Positions 1 through 6,788 are shown, counted from the first letter of the stretch. The stretch: 13,730 bases of DNA from Candidatus Nitrosopelagicus sp. (GCA_012964965.1 DTTB01000027.1:1-13730); one strand, 5' to 3'. Translations and numbers: made by a program. Notes: generated from the sequence alone by a model not told the origin.

Positions 1-597
1 ATCGTTCACAAAGTGTATTATGTAACAAGGATTTTCTACCACATTTTCAAAAATACCTGATTGATTTTGGTCGCCTATTGCAAAATAGATTTCATCGTTT
101 TGACCTTTGGTCATTACTCCACCATGGTGATCGTCTCGTTGCTGTGCTATCAGTTCTTTTATCAGAATAGGATTAGTTAGCTTCTCTCCATCCCAATCGT
201 ATTGATAAACTCTGTTTTTTGCGTCAGGTCCAGGATCATATGCATCAGAACCAGATTCAGATTCTGTATAGTATAAAAAAACACGGTCAGATAGAGTAGC
301 AATTCCCAGCAAGCCTGAATAAAAATTGGATCTAACTGGTACATCCAAAACAGGCTCATTATACATTATTCCATTGTTCATAATTCTAATCACTTTTCCA
401 GTGTTTTTTTCAAGAACTAGTATATCATCTCCAACAAAATCCATGGTAGTTGGATAATGTAATCCACCAACAAAGATTTCAACTAGATAATCATCATCAA
501 AAATGATTGGTTCACCGTAAACTTCTGAAAGCGAGAAAATTGTAGCAGTCAATGTGATAATAAGAAAAATTATGAGACGTTTCAACACATTCAACAA
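1..597 (-). CDS. Exported PQQ-dependent glucose/sorbosone dehydrogenase-like beta-propeller protein (3' end outside window)
   Basis: Reading leftward this encodes 199 residues before the window ends. A basic and hydrophobic N-terminus (LKRLIIFLIITLTATIFS) looks like a signal peptide, so the protein is probably extracytoplasmic. Next come MDFVGDDILVLEKNTGKVIRI, a short GLLGIA motif, NRVYQYDWDGEKL, and DDHHGG followed by EIYFAIGD. This matches the soluble glucose dehydrogenase/sorbosone dehydrogenase propeller family, in which the His of the (D/N)HxGG-type motif (about residue 157) is the catalytic base. Enzyme activity and substrate are inferred from family. There is no in-frame ATG: candidate starts are TTG at 600, 597 and 594 and GTG at 588. 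I chose 597 because a TATAAAAA box at 628-621 would place transcription start there. It is a clear paralogue of the gene at the right edge of the window. Truncated by the window, not by mutation. Confidence 0.8.
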   Translation of the reverse strand, partial: MLNVLKRLIIFLIITLTATIFSLSEVYGEPIIFDDDYLVEIFVGGLHYPTTMDFVGDDILVLEKNTGKVIRIMNNGIMYNEPVLDVPVRSNFYSGLLGIATLSDRVFLYYTESESGSDAYDPGPDAKNRVYQYDWDGEKLTNPILIKELIAQQRDDHHGGVMTKGQNDEIYFAIGDQNQSGIFENVVENPCYIIHFVND

Positions 598-616
598 CAA
601 ATAGAATTATCGTGTT

Positions 617-629
617 ATTATTTTTATAG
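617..629 (-). promoter_or_regulatory. AT box (TATA-like) for the left-edge dehydrogenase-like gene
   Basis: On the minus strand the sequence reads CTATAAAAATAAT. It lies 25-30 nt upstream of a run of TTG codons at 600-592, the spacing expected of an archaeal TATA box in front of a leaderless or near-leaderless transcript. Position-based inference only. Confidence 0.45.
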
Positions 630-662
630 AAAGATTTGGAAAAATGAAAAAATTCTTACAAA

Positions 663-672
663 ACTTTATATG
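663..672 (+). promoter_or_regulatory. TATA box for the zinc-ribbon membrane protein gene
   Basis: The sequence ACTTTATATGG surrounds TTTATAT at 665-671, which is 26-32 nt upstream of the TTG at 697. The same TTATATGG core stands upstream of the DppB-like gene on the other strand. The spacing favours a leaderless transcript beginning at TTG 697 over the ATG at 712. Confidence 0.5.
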
Positions 673-696
673 GTTTCTTGACTAAAAAAATTCAAT

Positions 697-1023
697 TTGA
701 TTAATTATAAGATGTATTTGATGTTTTTGTTTGCATCGTTGGCTGTAAGTATTGGATTACAACTAGTTCTACCATTTCCTTATGGTCTTGGTGCTGCATT
801 GGCAATTTTTATTATTTTTCCGCTACTTTTGAGAAAGAGGTATATGGCAAGAATGAGAGGTTCTGGTGGTTCTGGTGGTTCTGGTTTTGGACTTGGCGGG
901 GGAGGATTCTTCGGTCAGGGTCAAGGCACTGGTGTAAAATATGTTTGCCTTACCTGTAATCATAGATTCAAGGGCGGTGATTGTCCTCGGTGTGGTTCTA
1001 AGATGAAGCGTGCAGATTTTTAG
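697..1023 (+). CDS. Membrane-anchored zinc-ribbon protein with Gly/Ser linker
   Basis: A 108-residue protein in three parts. Residues 6-46 form two closely spaced hydrophobic segments (about 6-24 and 28-46), separated only by PFPYG, so a membrane hairpin is likely. Residues 47-80 begin with basic RKRYMARMR and become an almost pure Gly/Ser/Phe linker. Residues 81-108 are a zinc ribbon, C84-x2-C87-x8-C96-x2-C99, ending in basic residues. The positive-inside rule suggests the ribbon faces the cytoplasm. Function is unknown; the ribbon could bind nucleic acid or protein at the membrane. The start is TTG 697 if leaderless (TATA box at 665-671), otherwise ATG 712. It is followed 13 nt later by an unknown gene on the same strand, probably co-transcribed. 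Confidence 0.75.
   Translation: MINYKMYLMFLFASLAVSIGLQLVLPFPYGLGAALAIFIIFPLLLRKRYMARMRGSGGSGGSGFGLGGGGFFGQGQGTGVKYVCLTCNHRFKGGDCPRCGSKMKRADF
859..885 (+). repeat. Three tandem copies of GGTTCTGGT
   Basis: Units at 859-867, 868-876 and 877-885 are identical and encode Gly-Ser-Gly three times within the linker of the zinc-ribbon membrane protein. Identical codons in each unit suggest recent slippage expansion of the linker. Confidence 0.85.
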
Positions 1024-1036
1024 TAATAGTGATTAA

Positions 1037-1363
1037 ATGCAAGGACTTGCACTCGATGAAATTAGAAAAAAAGTAATTTATCAGAATACTGTTGATATAT
1101 GGATTGCTGTGTGCCATGAGCAGGATATTGAATGGCATGATACTGAAAAATATAAAAAATTCATCCAATATCTACTAAAAGGCAATCTACAGATGAAAAA
1201 ATTTCCTCTCTGCATTAAGGAATCTGGGGGAAATTATGAGCGCGGACAAGACAAGACAACCTTTGGTGAAAAGCTTTCAGAATCAAATGATGAAAACAGT
1301 GCAGCCTATACTATAAAACTAAATGATAATGCTATGAATGTTATCAGAAAATTTGAATTCTGA
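1037..1363 (+). CDS. Conserved-looking hypothetical protein, 108 aa
   Basis: I do not recognise a family. The protein is soluble, with no signal peptide or membrane segment. The first half (LDEIRKKVIYQNTVDIWIAVC and EKYKKFIQYLLKG) looks helical and aromatic-rich. The middle (about 66-90) is polar and probably disordered, and the end (AYTIKLNDNAMNVIRKFEF) is compact again. Two Cys (26 and 59) do not form a metal motif. It starts at ATG 1037, 13 nt after the stop of the zinc-ribbon membrane protein and with no AT box of its own, so the two are probably one transcript. A run of seven T follows the stop. Confidence 0.6.
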   Translation: MQGLALDEIRKKVIYQNTVDIWIAVCHEQDIEWHDTEKYKKFIQYLLKGNLQMKKFPLCIKESGGNYERGQDKTTFGEKLSESNDENSAAYTIKLNDNAMNVIRKFEF

Positions 1364-1369
1364 CTAAAG

Positions 1370-1376
1370 TTTTTTT
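1370..1376 (+). terminator. Oligo-T terminator after the 697-1363 gene pair
   Basis: Seven consecutive T, starting 7 nt after the stop at 1363. Archaeal RNA polymerase commonly stops at T-runs without needing a hairpin. The site lies between two convergent genes. Confidence 0.5.
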
Positions 1377-1403
1377 AAAGTTGTTGGCATGATTTCACGA
1401 ATT

Positions 1404-2765
1404 CTATCTTTTTAGTCTCGGGTTTATGATGGTATCCAGTGCGTTACCAATGAATACGAATGCAAGACCTGTGATGGCAATCATTAGACCAGGTGGGACT
1501 ATCCACCACCACAATCCTCTAGCTGCAGCACCAAATGTATTTGCATCATGTAATATTTGCCCCCATGTGGGGAAAGTTGGATCACCTAGACCTAGAAAAC
1601 TGATACCAGCCTCAGTTGTAATTGCTGCAGGCACAGAAATTGCAATGCTTGCAAAAGTGTAGGGTAATAATTGAGGTATTATATGCTTGAAAATTATCTT
1701 GGAATCTTTTTGCCCCATAATTTTTGATGCTTCAACGTACTGCCTTGTCTTGATTTGAAGTGCCATGCTTCGTGAAACTTTAGCAACCCCAACCCAGCTA
1801 AAGATCATTAGAAAGCCAACAATCAAAAATATACTATTACTAATAGTCACAGCAAGTATGATCAAAAAAGGAAGCGCAGGAAGCGCATAAATGACATCAT
1901 TAAATCTCATCATGCCCTCATCAGTTTTTTTCCCTTTGTAAGCCGCATAAACTCCATAAATTAGTCCCATCATGACGGAACCTACCGCTACTGATATACC
2001 AATAAACAGTGCAAGTGGAGTTCCCCATAAGAGACCAACCATAATATCCCTTCGCAGCTCATCTGTTCCCATAATTCCGAATACTTTCCCACCTAGAATC
2101 AGTTTAGAATTAATAATCTTCGTATGTTCATTAACATCGTAAAGATTTACCAAAAACAAGTAATTTCCTTTGAGTATTTTTTCTTCATTACCTGCGAAAA
2201 TTAAATCCTCATTTGGTATGCCTTCCCTATAGAACCCCATCGCTGCAGATTGTATTTGAATATTTTTCCTAATGGTATCATCAGTTGAAAAAATTCTTTC
2301 ACTATGTACAATTTTTGTCTCTGAATTTGGTAATGAGGTAGACAAAAGAAGTATTTTAGCCTGATCAGGTCGAACCACATGAATTTGAAGCAATGGCGAA
2401 CCAGAATACTCTGCAGTAAACTCGTAGATGAAGCCGTTTGGAAAATCATCAGACAAAAATTCTACTTCAAATTGATGAGATGTAACTGATATTTCACCCT
2501 CTTTAGATATTGTTGCAGGATTTTCTATTATAACATGTTCAGGTATTTTCTCAGCTACAAAATAGTTTACCCATATTGGCATTGCTGTTTTTGGATTTGA
2601 AATCCAGTTACTTGGGTTATTCCATTGCTTAAATGTGTCAATGGGAACTGTTACTGCTGTTATTAATGATATCATCACAAGTGTTAACAAAATCCCGATA
2701 CCAATAAGACCAGTTTTATTTTTAGTAAACTCTTTGATTAGATCTGAGGAAAGTATGTCATTCAT
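1404..2765 (-). CDS. dppC: ABC transporter permease, DppC/OppC-like, with large extracytoplasmic insertion
   Basis: A 453-residue inner subunit of a peptide/nickel-type ABC importer. TM1 is at about 18-40. The transport domain begins at GTDELRRDIMVGLLWGTPLAL (233-253), the typical family signature, and continues with about five membrane segments. The EAA loop that docks on the ATPase is at 344-368 (VEASKIMGQKDSKIIFKHII). GISFLGLGDPTFPTWGQIL (387-405) and the final NPRLKR are also typical. Family members are usually about 300 residues; here residues 41-230 form an added extracytoplasmic domain rich in beta-type sequence, far longer than the usual loop. The ATG overlaps the stop of the DppB-like gene (ATGA), indicating translational coupling. 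No ATPase or solute-binding gene is present nearby. Peptide as substrate is inferred from family. Confidence 0.88.
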   Translation of the reverse strand: MNDILSSDLIKEFTKNKTGLIGIGILLTLVMISLITAVTVPIDTFKQWNNPSNWISNPKTAMPIWVNYFVAEKIPEHVIIENPATISKEGEISVTSHQFEVEFLSDDFPNGFIYEFTAEYSGSPLLQIHVVRPDQAKILLLSTSLPNSETKIVHSERIFSTDDTIRKNIQIQSAAMGFYREGIPNEDLIFAGNEEKILKGNYLFLVNLYDVNEHTKIINSKLILGGKVFGIMGTDELRRDIMVGLLWGTPLALFIGISVAVGSVMMGLIYGVYAAYKGKKTDEGMMRFNDVIYALPALPFLIILAVTISNSIFLIVGFLMIFSWVGVAKVSRSMALQIKTRQYVEASKIMGQKDSKIIFKHIIPQLLPYTFASIAISVPAAITTEAGISFLGLGDPTFPTWGQILHDANTFGAAARGLWWWIVPPGLMIAITGLAFVFIGNALDTIINPRLKR

Positions 2766-3814
2766 TCTGTTTTCACTCTTGGATCAAAATAACCATAAAG
2801 TAAATCTGCAACAAAGATACTGATCAAAAATAATACCGTAAGCACGTATGTCGCACCAATAATTACTGGCAAATCCATTACAGTAATAGCTTCAAAATAA
2901 AGTCGTCCCATCCCAGGCCAATCAAACACAGCTTCTGTAATTATTGCACCACCTAGTGAACCAGATAAACTTAATGCAAGAATAGTTATAATTGGCGGCG
3001 CCGCATTTTTTAAAGCGTGTTTATAGATAATCTTTTTTTTATCTATACCAATAATTTTTTTTGCAGTGATAAAATCTTCCTGCATTGTTCCAACCATAAA
3101 ATTTCGTACTAGATACGCCCATGAACCAAACCCAATCAACACGATTGTAATCAGTGGCAAAGTCATATGATACAGTAAAGCACCGATGTAACCTGGATCT
3201 GTAGATGGTAAAATCGGTGTTGCTCTTGCAGGGAAAAGCTGATACGTAAATGCAAATAAAAAAATCATTAGCATGCCAACCCACCATACAGGGAAGCTAC
3301 TACTTATGACTGCAAACATTGACGTGATTCGATCAGTCACAGAACCAACTTTGCTCCCTGAAAGTGCACCCAAAAATATTCCGATTATAGATATGATTAT
3401 TGTGGCTGTAGTGAAAAGCAGAACAGTTCTTGGGATCTTTTCTAAAAGTATGTCACTAACATTCGAAGAACCAGAATCACTTGTAAGAAAAGTGGCATGT
3501 CCAAAATCAAGAATTAACAGTTTGTACATAGCAAATCCCATTCTTTGCGGTGAATACCATGGGGTATCAAGTCCAAGAGCCTTAGTTCGTTTATCTATTT
3601 GTTCCTGAACATATTTTTCAAATTCTTCTACGCTAGAAAAGCTAGCAGCAATTGCTGTATTTTCAGTGATTTCGGTTCTTACTTGGTACACTATTCCTTG
3701 TTTTAAAATAATATCCATGTTAGATCCTACCAGTGATATTGTCAGCAGTAATGTTACCAGCAAAACACCAAACATAGTTAGACCTCTTTTAGCTATGTAT
3801 CTTTTTAGACCCAA
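2762..3814 (-). CDS. dppB: ABC transporter permease, DppB/OppB-like
   Basis: A 350-residue partner permease. TM1 (about 11-31) is followed by an extracytoplasmic loop with HATFLTSDSGSSNVSDILLEKIPRT, typical of DppB, where the loop precedes the transport domain from about 130. The EAA region is DFITAKKIIGIDKKKIIYKH (247-266). It ends with VFDWPGMGRLYFEAI (297-310) and DLLYGYFDPRVKTE, both strongly characteristic. Length is normal. The start is TTG 3814, the only start-type codon between the upstream in-frame stop and residue 14; a TTATATGG box 22-29 nt upstream fits a leaderless transcript. The stop overlaps the DppC-like start by 4 nt. The pair forms the membrane pore of an importer; the ATPase and receptor must be encoded elsewhere or be lost. 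Confidence 0.9.
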   Translation of the reverse strand: MGLKRYIAKRGLTMFGVLLVTLLLTISLVGSNMDIILKQGIVYQVRTEITENTAIAASFSSVEEFEKYVQEQIDKRTKALGLDTPWYSPQRMGFAMYKLLILDFGHATFLTSDSGSSNVSDILLEKIPRTVLLFTTATIIISIIGIFLGALSGSKVGSVTDRITSMFAVISSSFPVWWVGMLMIFLFAFTYQLFPARATPILPSTDPGYIGALLYHMTLPLITIVLIGFGSWAYLVRNFMVGTMQEDFITAKKIIGIDKKKIIYKHALKNAAPPIITILALSLSGSLGGAIITEAVFDWPGMGRLYFEAITVMDLPVIIGATYVLTVLFLISIFVADLLYGYFDPRVKTE

Positions 3815-3835
3815 TATTCCAATTTGGGAAAGTTG

Positions 3836-3844
3836 CCATATAAC
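3836..3844 (-). promoter_or_regulatory. TATA box for the dppB-dppC operon
   Basis: Minus-strand GTTATATGG, with TTATATGG 22-29 nt upstream of the TTG at 3814. It has the same core as the box before the gene at 697. It supports TTG 3814 as the true, leaderless start. Confidence 0.5.
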
Positions 3845-3899
3845 TTATTTCTAAAAAAATTAATTCTAAACCTTCTTTAGACTGTATTATAGAACATTT

Positions 3900-4565
3900 T
3901 TGTTATTGGATTTAGAAAAATTTCGCGACGATGTTTTCAAGATTACTGACAAGTTATCTGAAAGACTAACTGATGAACAAATTAAAAAACTGAGTTTTGT
4001 TCGGGAGCGACTAGTAGAATTGTATCAGCAGAATTTGGTAAAAATTAACCATTCAGTTCTTGAGATAATCTGTGCCTCAGAGCTCATTAGACATGGGTAT
4101 TTAGTGAATGTTGAGGAGCGATTATCTGATATATTGGTATGTGATATTTTTGCCACCAAGGGTGGTGGTAGTGTAATAATTGAAATTGAGACTGGTTTTA
4201 CACCACCAGCACACGCTCTGAACACTGTTGATTATTACGCTGCAAGGATCATGAGTAAGATAGCTAGATATAGTAAACACTGTTCAAAATTTTGCCTAGC
4301 TACTCCCGTAGTTGGCTTGCTGCCAATTCCATCAATTTTTCTTATACCACCTTTGGCAAGAAATCCAAATGATGTTAAAAAGAATCAAGCATTTTGTAAT
4401 AGATTCTATAAGAACCCGCCCATAGAATTTGATAGTATTTTAAATGCGCATTTACATTCTATATATCTAATAAACACAGACAAAGTGTTTGCGAAGGAAT
4501 TAGATCCACAAAATTATGTTGATCTTACTAAAAAATTATTGGATAAAAGCGAGGTTAATTATTAA
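3900..4565 (+). CDS. Uncharacterised protein, possible PD-(D/E)XK nuclease-like fold
   Basis: A 221-residue soluble protein I cannot name. The N-terminal 50 residues are a charged helical region with coiled-coil tendency. The core reads LEIICASELIRHGYLVNVEE, then SDILVCDIFA, then SVIIEIETGFTPP. A helix carrying Glu (58 or 61), an Asp in a strand (82, possibly 77) and an E95-x-E97 strand resemble the PD-(D/E)XK order, with Glu replacing the usual Lys. This is a pattern match, not proof. A further conserved-looking block is DYYAARIMSKIARYSKHCSKFCLATP (111-136). Starts are TTG at 3900 or TTG at 3906; there is no ATG nearby. It is divergent from dppB (85 bp apart) and lies upstream of a Cys/His microprotein and a SNF2 helicase. 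A hairpin with a short T-run follows the stop. Confidence 0.65.
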   Translation: MLLDLEKFRDDVFKITDKLSERLTDEQIKKLSFVRERLVELYQQNLVKINHSVLEIICASELIRHGYLVNVEERLSDILVCDIFATKGGGSVIIEIETGFTPPAHALNTVDYYAARIMSKIARYSKHCSKFCLATPVVGLLPIPSIFLIPPLARNPNDVKKNQAFCNRFYKNPPIEFDSILNAHLHSIYLINTDKVFAKELDPQNYVDLTKKLLDKSEVNY

Positions 4566-4568
4566 AAA

Positions 4569-4592
4569 TTTTGTTATTTAACAAAAACTTTT
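4569..4592 (+). terminator. Hairpin terminator after the nuclease-like gene
   Basis: A perfect 7-bp stem, TTTTGTT (4569-4575) with AACAAAA (4580-4586), encloses a 4-nt ATTT loop and is followed by ACTTTT. It begins 4 nt after the stop codon at 4565. The stem is AT-rich and so weak, but position and trailing T-run fit transcription termination. Confidence 0.45.
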
Positions 4593-4618
4593 CAAAGAGT
4601 AAAACCTAGATTATATAC

Positions 4619-4738
4619 ATGATATGCGCTAATTGTGAAAATCATAAACACTACGAATGTATTGATTGCCTAAATGATCATAACACACATCTTTGTGATT
4701 GTGACTGTCATCAAACCGTGCATAAACATGATTCATGA
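4619..4738 (+). CDS. 39-aa Cys/His-rich microprotein
   Basis: ATG 4619 to TGA 4738 gives 39 residues, of which 7 are Cys (3, 6, 14, 17, 26, 28, 30) and 7 are His (9, 11, 21, 24, 31, 35, 37), with many Asp, Asn and Lys. The pattern is C-x2-C, then C-x2-C, then CDCDCH. This composition is very unlikely by chance in AT-rich sequence and indicates metal binding (Zn, Cu or Fe). It could be a minimal double-knuckle zinc protein or a metal buffer; I do not recognise a named family. The C-terminal CxCxCH resembles the Cys/His tail of the small protein at 8291. No clear promoter spacing: an ATTTAAC sequence at 4576-4582 is about 37 nt upstream. It fills the gap between the nuclease-like and helicase genes. 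Confidence 0.6.
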   Translation: MICANCENHKHYECIDCLNDHNTHLCDCDCHQTVHKHDS

Positions 4739-4866
4739 CAGGTAAAATTAGAGCCAAATGGAAAGTTTTAACCCCCTTATCACTATTTCGTATTTTTAGC
4801 TGATCCCGCGTTAAAAATAAGATTCATAAACTACTAAAATGATTTACGAGAAATCACGAATCAACT
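4739..4866. other. Intergenic region before the SNF2 helicase gene
   Basis: 128 bp with no supportable gene, RNA or repeat. It includes an AT tract, GTTAAAAATAAG, near 4811-4822, about 45 nt before ATG 4867. This could serve as the helicase promoter with a short leader, but the spacing is not diagnostic. Confidence 0.4.
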
Positions 4867-6582
4867 ATGAAAACATTTGGAACACTTGAATATGTATTAG
4901 ACAAATACTCGGGGACATGGGCTTGGAAAGTTACTGGCGCACGTGCCGTAATGATGGCTTCAAAAATAATACAGGAGACGTGGTATGGCGATGGTCCAAA
5001 TGAGGCAATTGTTCCAGATAATCCAAATAATGTAAAACATCTGAAATGGATTATGGATAGTTACCCATTGGAAATTTTATCAAAATCTATTTGGCAAAGA
5101 AAGATTACACCAAAAATTCTAAGCAAACCAATACAAACAAAAACTGAAAAACTCTCAAAAGTTACTCCTGCTAAACAATTTCGTGGTAAGCTGTTAAACT
5201 TTCAAAAAGAAGGATTAGATTTTCTTTTGAAATCTACAGGTAATGCACTGCTTGCTGATGAAATGGGTCTTGGCAAAACAGTGCAAACGCTTGCTTATAT
5301 TGCATCAGAAAAGCAATCATCGCCCACACTTGTAATAGCACCACTTGTCACACTAAATAACTGGCAACGTGAAATTGGAAAGTTCATGAAAAAAAAGAGC
5401 AGAAATGGGCGAATTATTGAGGATGGAATTCCAACATCAACAATGATACGCAAAGGAAAACAGGAACCACTTGGTGATTTTGATTTCTATATTATTAATT
5501 ATGAAATGCTTCGTAAACGATTTAATGATCTGTCTAAACTAAATATTAGAACACTTGTATGTGACGAGGTACAGCATTTACGTTCTAAAACCACTCAAAA
5601 ATATGCGGCAGTTAAAAAGATTGCAGCAATGAAATCGGTAAAATACAGAGTTGGTCTTTCTGGTACACCCATATACAATCGCGGTTCTGAAATATGGCCA
5701 ATTGTGGACATTTTAAAACCAGGACTTTTAGGAAATTTTAAGGAGTTTTGTGAATATTTTTGCTATCTAGATGAAAAGGGTAAAGCAATTGTTGTTCCAA
5801 GTAAGCGTAATGGTTTGCGTCACCTACTGACGGATCATATAATGTTGCGTAGAAAAAAATCTGATGTCTTAAAAGAATTAAAGGCTAAAGTCAGATATAC
5901 AGAGATAATTGATGCTGATGCAAATTACTATCAAGATGAACTAAATAAAATCTGGAGTAAACTGGAGAATGAACAAAAAACCGCAGAAACTGAGTTTCTC
6001 AAGCATGCCTCATATCAAAGAGCAATCCAAAGCGAAAGACAAGCTGCTGGCGTTGCAAAACTTCCCAGTATCATTGAGTTTGTAAAAAATATTATGGAAA
6101 TTGAAGAAAGTGTAGTAGTTTTCTGCCATCATAAAGCTATTCATAGATTACTTCACGAAAGCTTGCAAGAATTTCACCCAAGCTCAATTATTGGAGGTCA
6201 AACAGATAAAGATCGGCAAGCAAACATAGATCGTTTTCAAAACGGTGATACAAAATTAATGATTGCTGGTTTACGTGCCGGCAATCTTGGAATAAATCTT
6301 ACTCGGGCTAAATATGTAATATTTGGTGAATTGGATTGGAGTCCTGCAATACATCGCCAGGCTGAGGACAGACTACATCGAATAGGTCAAAAAAACACAG
6401 TTTTTGCTTACTACCTAATCGGCAATGGAACTCTAGATGAGCATGTTGCTAACATTTTAGTCGATAAAAGCTATGAGATTGATACTATAATGGATGAAGT
6501 GCATGAATCATTTGAAAATAAGGAAAAGGCAAAGTTGATTCTTGCACAAATTCACGATAAGGTTCGTTCCAAACAACCATAA
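4867..6582 (+). CDS. SNF2-family DNA helicase/translocase, SMARCAL1/ZRANB3-like
   Basis: 571 residues. An N-terminal region (1-100) of unknown fold precedes the two RecA lobes. Lobe 1 has the Q-motif region LLNFQKEGLDFL (109-120), Walker A DEMGLGKT (131-138), VIAPLVTLNNWQ (156-167), Walker B/motif II DEVQ (233-236, instead of the common DEAH/DESH) and LSGTP (264-268). Lobe 2 has VVVFCHHKAIHRLL (416-429), LRAGNLGINLTRA (469-481) and QAEDRLHRIGQ (498-508). QAED-R-HRIGQ is typical of the SMARCAL1/ZRANB3 branch, whose eukaryotic members anneal strands and reverse stalled forks. Here a role in ATP-driven dsDNA translocation in repair or replication restart is inferred. No nuclease or zinc domain is fused. 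All catalytic motifs are intact. It is a single gene transcribed away from the nuclease-like gene and ends at a T-run. Confidence 0.9.
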   Translation: MKTFGTLEYVLDKYSGTWAWKVTGARAVMMASKIIQETWYGDGPNEAIVPDNPNNVKHLKWIMDSYPLEILSKSIWQRKITPKILSKPIQTKTEKLSKVTPAKQFRGKLLNFQKEGLDFLLKSTGNALLADEMGLGKTVQTLAYIASEKQSSPTLVIAPLVTLNNWQREIGKFMKKKSRNGRIIEDGIPTSTMIRKGKQEPLGDFDFYIINYEMLRKRFNDLSKLNIRTLVCDEVQHLRSKTTQKYAAVKKIAAMKSVKYRVGLSGTPIYNRGSEIWPIVDILKPGLLGNFKEFCEYFCYLDEKGKAIVVPSKRNGLRHLLTDHIMLRRKKSDVLKELKAKVRYTEIIDADANYYQDELNKIWSKLENEQKTAETEFLKHASYQRAIQSERQAAGVAKLPSIIEFVKNIMEIEESVVVFCHHKAIHRLLHESLQEFHPSSIIGGQTDKDRQANIDRFQNGDTKLMIAGLRAGNLGINLTRAKYVIFGELDWSPAIHRQAEDRLHRIGQKNTVFAYYLIGNGTLDEHVANILVDKSYEIDTIMDEVHESFENKEKAKLILAQIHDKVRSKQP

Positions 6583-6590
6583 GTTGATAA

Positions 6591-6603
6591 TTTTTTAAAA
6601 AAA
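6591..6603. terminator. Bidirectional T/A-run terminator
   Basis: Six T at 6591-6596 are followed directly by seven A at 6597-6603. Read rightward this gives an oligo-T tract 9 nt after the helicase stop. Read leftward it gives seven T starting 14 nt after the stop of the DUF5679 gene. One 13-bp element can therefore end both convergent transcripts. Confidence 0.55.
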
Positions 6604-6606
6604 GTG

Positions 6607-6644
6607 AAATATGTTCCTAAGCTTTACCAATTCGGAACATGTTT
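6607..6644. repeat. Inverted repeat overlapping the 3' end of the DUF5679 gene
   Basis: AAATATGTTCC (6607-6617) can pair with GGAACATGTTT (6634-6644), giving an 11-bp stem with one G-U and a 16-nt loop. It sits at the end of the small zinc-ribbon gene, next to the T/A-run at 6591-6603. It may strengthen termination or be a chance feature of the coding sequence. Confidence 0.4.
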
Positions 6645-6760
6645 GTATTACATTCAGGGCAAGTCCCTTTTGTGGCAGGTCTGCCGTTTTTGAGTGTTAC
6701 AGCAGTTGCACCTTGTATTTCCCTCTTTGTTCTACATTTTACACAATAGCCTGTTGTCAT
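6617..6760 (-). CDS. DUF5679-type small zinc-ribbon protein, 47 aa
   Basis: ATG 6760 to TAG 6617 encodes 47 residues: MTTGYCVKCR at the N-terminus, VTLKNGRPATKGTCPECNTN in the middle, and MFRIGKA at the end. C6-x2-C9 and C34-x2-C37 form a zinc ribbon. The blocks YCVKCR, KNGRPAT-x-GTCP and FRIGK are the signature of the DUF5679 family, common in archaea and some bacteria and of unknown function. The length is normal for that family, so the gene is complete. A CTAATATGG box at 6788-6780 lies about 25 nt upstream, fitting a leaderless transcript. It converges on the SNF2 helicase gene. Confidence 0.85.
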   Translation of the reverse strand: MTTGYCVKCRTKREIQGATAVTLKNGRPATKGTCPECNTNMFRIGKA

Positions 6761-6779
6761 ACGAACATCAAGTATGAAC

Positions 6780-6788
6780 CCATATTAG
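6780..6788 (-). promoter_or_regulatory. AT box for the DUF5679 gene
   Basis: Minus-strand CTAATATGG, 20-28 nt upstream of ATG 6760. Spacing is compatible with a leaderless mRNA. The rest of the 165-bp divergent region to 6925 holds a small TCACA-TTTT-TGTGA hairpin (6810-6823) and the box for the next gene, and nothing else I can identify. Confidence 0.4.

Noticed and set aside
177..359. Minus-strand frame of 60 residues
   Set aside because: It lies inside the dehydrogenase-like gene in another frame; the real frame matches the paralogue at the right edge.
1426..1662. Plus-strand frame of 78 residues opposite dppC
   Set aside because: Antisense shadow of the highly conserved end of the DppC-like gene; composition does not look like a protein.
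3273..3854. Plus-strand frames opposite dppB (3273-3608 and 3666-3854)
   Set aside because: Antisense shadows of a permease with clear family motifs.
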